A stretch of 17,044 nt of DNA from Planctomycetota bacterium (lineage in GTDB: Bacteria > Planctomycetota > Phycisphaerae > UBA1845), in NCBI GenBank assembly GCA_022561255.1, contig JADFRO010000021.1, positions 1 to 17,044 on the forward strand. Reading direction: 5' to 3'. Of the stretch, positions 15,257 through 17,044 are shown in pieces; the stretch's first letter is position 1; every line of letters starts with the position of its first letter. The notes under the pieces were generated by a model, which saw only the letters and a list, made by a program, of their open reading frames with translations, did no database searches and was not told the DNA's origin. The position numbers were made by a program, and so were the translations under genes.

Positions 15257-16243
15257 TCAGTTCGGCGATGGCATCGGGATCGGACGGTTCTGCGCCGCAG
15301 CCACCATCGCCTCGCGCACCCAAAGACCGTCGACGTGAGCGAGCCGCCGCGCCTCGAGGCGCTCGGCCGTTACCGGTCCGCCGCCGCAAACGACGCGTTT
15401 GAATTCCTCCCAGTCCGGATCGTCGTAGAGCCACTGCTGGGACTTCTTGTCGAACCGAAGGCTCGGGTCCGGCACCTTGAGTTTCAGATCATGCATCTTC
15501 GGAACGAACTGCCGAAGAAATTGCTGTCGCTGCTCGTCGTTGGTCTTGAGCTTGATACGCCAGCGTACGAGCAGCTCGGTATGGGTCGACACCTTGTCGG
15601 ACGGACCGTGGAACATCATGATCGGCGCCCACCATCGATCGAGCGCGTCTTGTAGCATGGCCCGCTGCACCTTGGTACCACGAGCAAGCACGCAGCACAT
15701 TTCGTAGCCGTGCTTGAGGTGGAACGCTTCTTCATAACAAATGCGCTTCAATGCTCTGGCGTAGGGACCGTACGATCCTTCCGACATCATGACCTGGTTG
15801 ACGATCGCCGCTCCGTCGATCAGCCAGGCGATAATCGCGACGTCCGCCCAAGTCTCAGCGGGATAATGAAAAACGTTTGAGAACTTCGATCGGCCGCTGA
15901 TCAAATCCTCCACCAGTTGTTCGCGCGTGGGACCGAGCGTTTCCGTCGCACGGTAGAGCAACTGTGCATGCCCCACTTCGTCTTGAACCTTGGCCAAAAG
16001 CGCCAGCTTTCGCTTGAACGTCGGAGCGCGCGGAATCCACTTGCCTTCGGGCAGGGCTCCGCAAATCTCACTGTTGGCGTGAACGTGAATCAGGCGGATC
16101 AGCTGCTTTCGGTAGGTTTCGGGCATCCAATCCGCCGGTTCGATCTTCTCGCCCCGGTTGATTCTCGCCTCAAACTCAGCGAGCTTACGCTCATACTCGC
16201 TCGACGATAAGCCGCTCGCCTCGTGGTCGACTGCAACTACCAT
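15257..16243 (-). CDS. paaA: 1,2-phenylacetyl-CoA epoxidase, catalytic subunit PaaA
   Basis: The product is 328 aa from the ATG at 16243. A GTG directly before it (16246) is possible, but the AAGGA ribosome site sits 7 nt from the ATG and only 4 from the GTG. It is the di-iron oxygenase subunit that epoxidises the ring of phenylacetyl-CoA using O2 and electrons from PaaE. Diiron ligands are visible: E59 in HANSEICG, D88-E89 and H92 in VQDEVGHA, and E171-E172 and H175 in YEEAFHLKHG. The substrate-pocket region WLIDGAAIVNQVMM and the C-terminal DPDWEEF … GGGP are also typical. Length is normal. It is the first structural gene, 45 nt after the TetR gene, presumably on one mRNA. Confidence 0.96.
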   Translation of the reverse strand: MVVAVDHEASGLSSSEYERKLAEFEARINRGEKIEPADWMPETYRKQLIRLIHVHANSEICGALPEGKWIPRAPTFKRKLALLAKVQDEVGHAQLLYRATETLGPTREQLVEDLISGRSKFSNVFHYPAETWADVAIIAWLIDGAAIVNQVMMSEGSYGPYARALKRICYEEAFHLKHGYEMCCVLARGTKVQRAMLQDALDRWWAPIMMFHGPSDKVSTHTELLVRWRIKLKTNDEQRQQFLRQFVPKMHDLKLKVPDPSLRFDKKSQQWLYDDPDWEEFKRVVCGGGPVTAERLEARRLAHVDGLWVREAMVAAAQNRPIPMPSPN

Positions 16244-16288
16244 CACGCTTTCCTTTCAGAGTCCCAAACGACCGACTCAGTAACGGCA

Positions 16289-16876
16289 CTAGCTTCCCGT
16301 GCGTTTCAACCCGTTGAAGAGCAGGTCGGTAATGCGCCGGGCGATTTCTTCCGGCTCCATCGGGCCGTCGGCGCGATACCACTGATAAATCCAGTTCACC
16401 GAGGAAAGAATCAGCAGCGTCGCGAACTTCTCATCGACATCGCCGAACGTCCCCTCGTGAATCGCGTCGTGGACGAGCCCCCGGAACATTCGCTCGTAGG
16501 CGTCGCGTCGGGCGGCAAATTCGCGGCGCCGCCCATCGGTCAGATGTCGCCACTCCGTTGAATAGATCGCCGCCGCCGTCAGACTCTCCGTGATGACCAC
16601 CACGTGGGCGGCGATCGCTCGGCGCAGCTTCTCAATGGTCAACAGGTCAGACTCCACGATCGGCGTAATCGCAGAGAAGAACCGGTCCGCAGCCGATTCG
16701 AGAATCTCCCACAGCAGATCCTCCTTGGTTTCGATGTGGGCGTAGAGACTTCCCGCCTGCATGCCCAGAGCCTCAGCCATATCCCGCACGCTGGTGGCTT
16801 CAAAACCGCGCTCGGCGAAGAGCCGCTGGGCGGTCGCCAAGACCTCGCCTCGTCGGTCGGTTGATGTGTCCGTCAT
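16289..16876 (-). CDS. TetR-family transcriptional regulator, probable local regulator of paa genes
   Basis: I use the ATG at 16876 (195 aa). The frame extends to 17035, but that would include the promoter and operator. The N-terminal TetR helix-turn-helix is at about 10-58: AQRLFAERGFEATSVRDMAE then ALGMQAGSLYAHIETKEDLL. The C-terminal ligand domain has EWRHLTDGRRREFAARRDAYERMF, resembling KstR2-like/acyl-CoA-sensing members. By position it probably represses paaABCD and itself, with phenylacetyl-CoA or a related CoA thioester as a plausible inducer; the ligand is inference. The paa regulator in enterobacteria is instead PaaX (GntR-like), while TetR-type PaaR regulators are known in other bacteria, so I give no symbol. 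Confidence 0.9.
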   Translation of the reverse strand: MTDTSTDRRGEVLATAQRLFAERGFEATSVRDMAEALGMQAGSLYAHIETKEDLLWEILESAADRFFSAITPIVESDLLTIEKLRRAIAAHVVVITESLTAAAIYSTEWRHLTDGRRREFAARRDAYERMFRGLVHDAIHEGTFGDVDEKFATLLILSSVNWIYQWYRADGPMEPEEIARRITDLLFNGLKRTGS

Positions 16877-16909
16877 GTGGGCGGTTCCGCTTCGTGACCC
16901 AGGGATCCC

Positions 16910-16929
16910 TAACAAGCGCTTGCTTGTTA
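16910..16929. promoter_or_regulatory. TetR-type operator, perfect inverted repeat
   Basis: TAACAAGC and GCTTGTTA are perfect 8-bp inverted arms around GCTT. The site covers about +1 to +20 of the predicted start of the tetR-paa transcript and lies 33 nt before the regulator's ATG. This is the size and place expected for binding by a TetR dimer that represses its own operon. The protein-DNA link is inferred from position. Confidence 0.75.
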
Positions 16930-16936
16930 TACCTAA

Positions 16937-16965
16937 AACATACAACACGGAGCCGTGGACGTCAA
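16937..16965 (-). promoter_or_regulatory. predicted promoter of the tetR-paaABCD operon
   Basis: On the minus strand TTGACG (16965-16960), a 17-bp spacer and TATGTT (16942-16937) form a good sigma70-like promoter with a predicted start near 16930, directly at the operator edge. The bases beyond it to the window end (16966-17044) show no gene or site that I can support. Confidence 0.65.
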
Positions 16966-17044
16966 GACGGGCTGGCCGCCGATCCCACGGGGCACGGGAC
17001 CGGCTTTCGCGTCCGAGAATCCGGCCGTAGTGCATCGCCAGCCT

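Noticed and set aside
16244..16288. A PaaR-like operator half-site (CAAACGACCG) between tetR and paaA
   Set aside because: Only one half resembles the pattern I remember; the second half does not match, so chance is more likely.
16877..17035. Longer start for the TetR protein at 17035
   Set aside because: The extra 53 residues would encode the promoter and operator region and lie before the normal TetR N-terminus.

Overview
The window reads as chromosomal DNA of a GC-rich bacterium, most likely a member of the Planctomycetota. That assignment rests on the gene content (a MoxR / DUF58 / BatA-like / giant vWA cluster with a coiled-coil membrane protein ending in paired CXXCXGXG motifs) and is an inference. 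Every gene I can support lies on the minus strand, so the text runs from right to left in transcription order. No mobile element, CRISPR array, tRNA or rRNA was seen, and no stretch above 300 bp lacks a gene.

Region A (about 16965 down to 13552) is a phenylacetyl-CoA epoxidase operon: a TetR-family regulator, then paaA, paaB, paaC and paaD, tightly packed with overlaps. A sigma70-like promoter lies upstream of the regulator, and an 8-bp-arm inverted repeat covers the predicted transcription start, which suggests autoregulation. The reductase gene paaE is not in the window. Region B (13463 to 12511) is panB (pantothenate synthesis) as its own unit, with an extended -10 promoter that predicts an almost leaderless mRNA and a clear intrinsic terminator. 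Region C (12486 to 10541) is a two-gene unit: a bifunctional-nuclease-domain (DUF151) protein and a GHMP kinase resembling L-arabinokinase/galactokinase.

Region D (10353 to 1) is a seven-gene Bat/MoxR-type operon behind one predicted promoter: a membrane coiled-coil protein, an NHL beta-propeller protein, a 1084-aa double-vWA membrane protein, a MoxR AAA+ ATPase, a DUF58 protein, a BatA-like vWA protein and the start of another membrane protein that leaves the window. The MoxR ATPase probably acts as a chaperone/remodeller for the vWA (MIDAS) proteins at the membrane.

The most interesting signal is in the first gene of region D. Its reading frame is interrupted by a single in-frame TGA (8915-8913) exactly where a DnaJ-type CXXCXGXG motif requires its second cysteine. 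The frame continues open for 144 more codons, through a second intact CXXCXGXG motif. Immediately downstream of the TGA the RNA can fold into a bacterial-SECIS-like hairpin with a GGUC-containing apical loop and a bulged base below it. This is a candidate for a previously undescribed selenoprotein in an aerotolerance-like MoxR/vWA operon. A nonsense mutation or base-call error is the main alternative. A second anomaly is a probable one-base indel in an A5 tract near the end of the 1084-aa vWA gene, which appears to have replaced its natural acidic tail.
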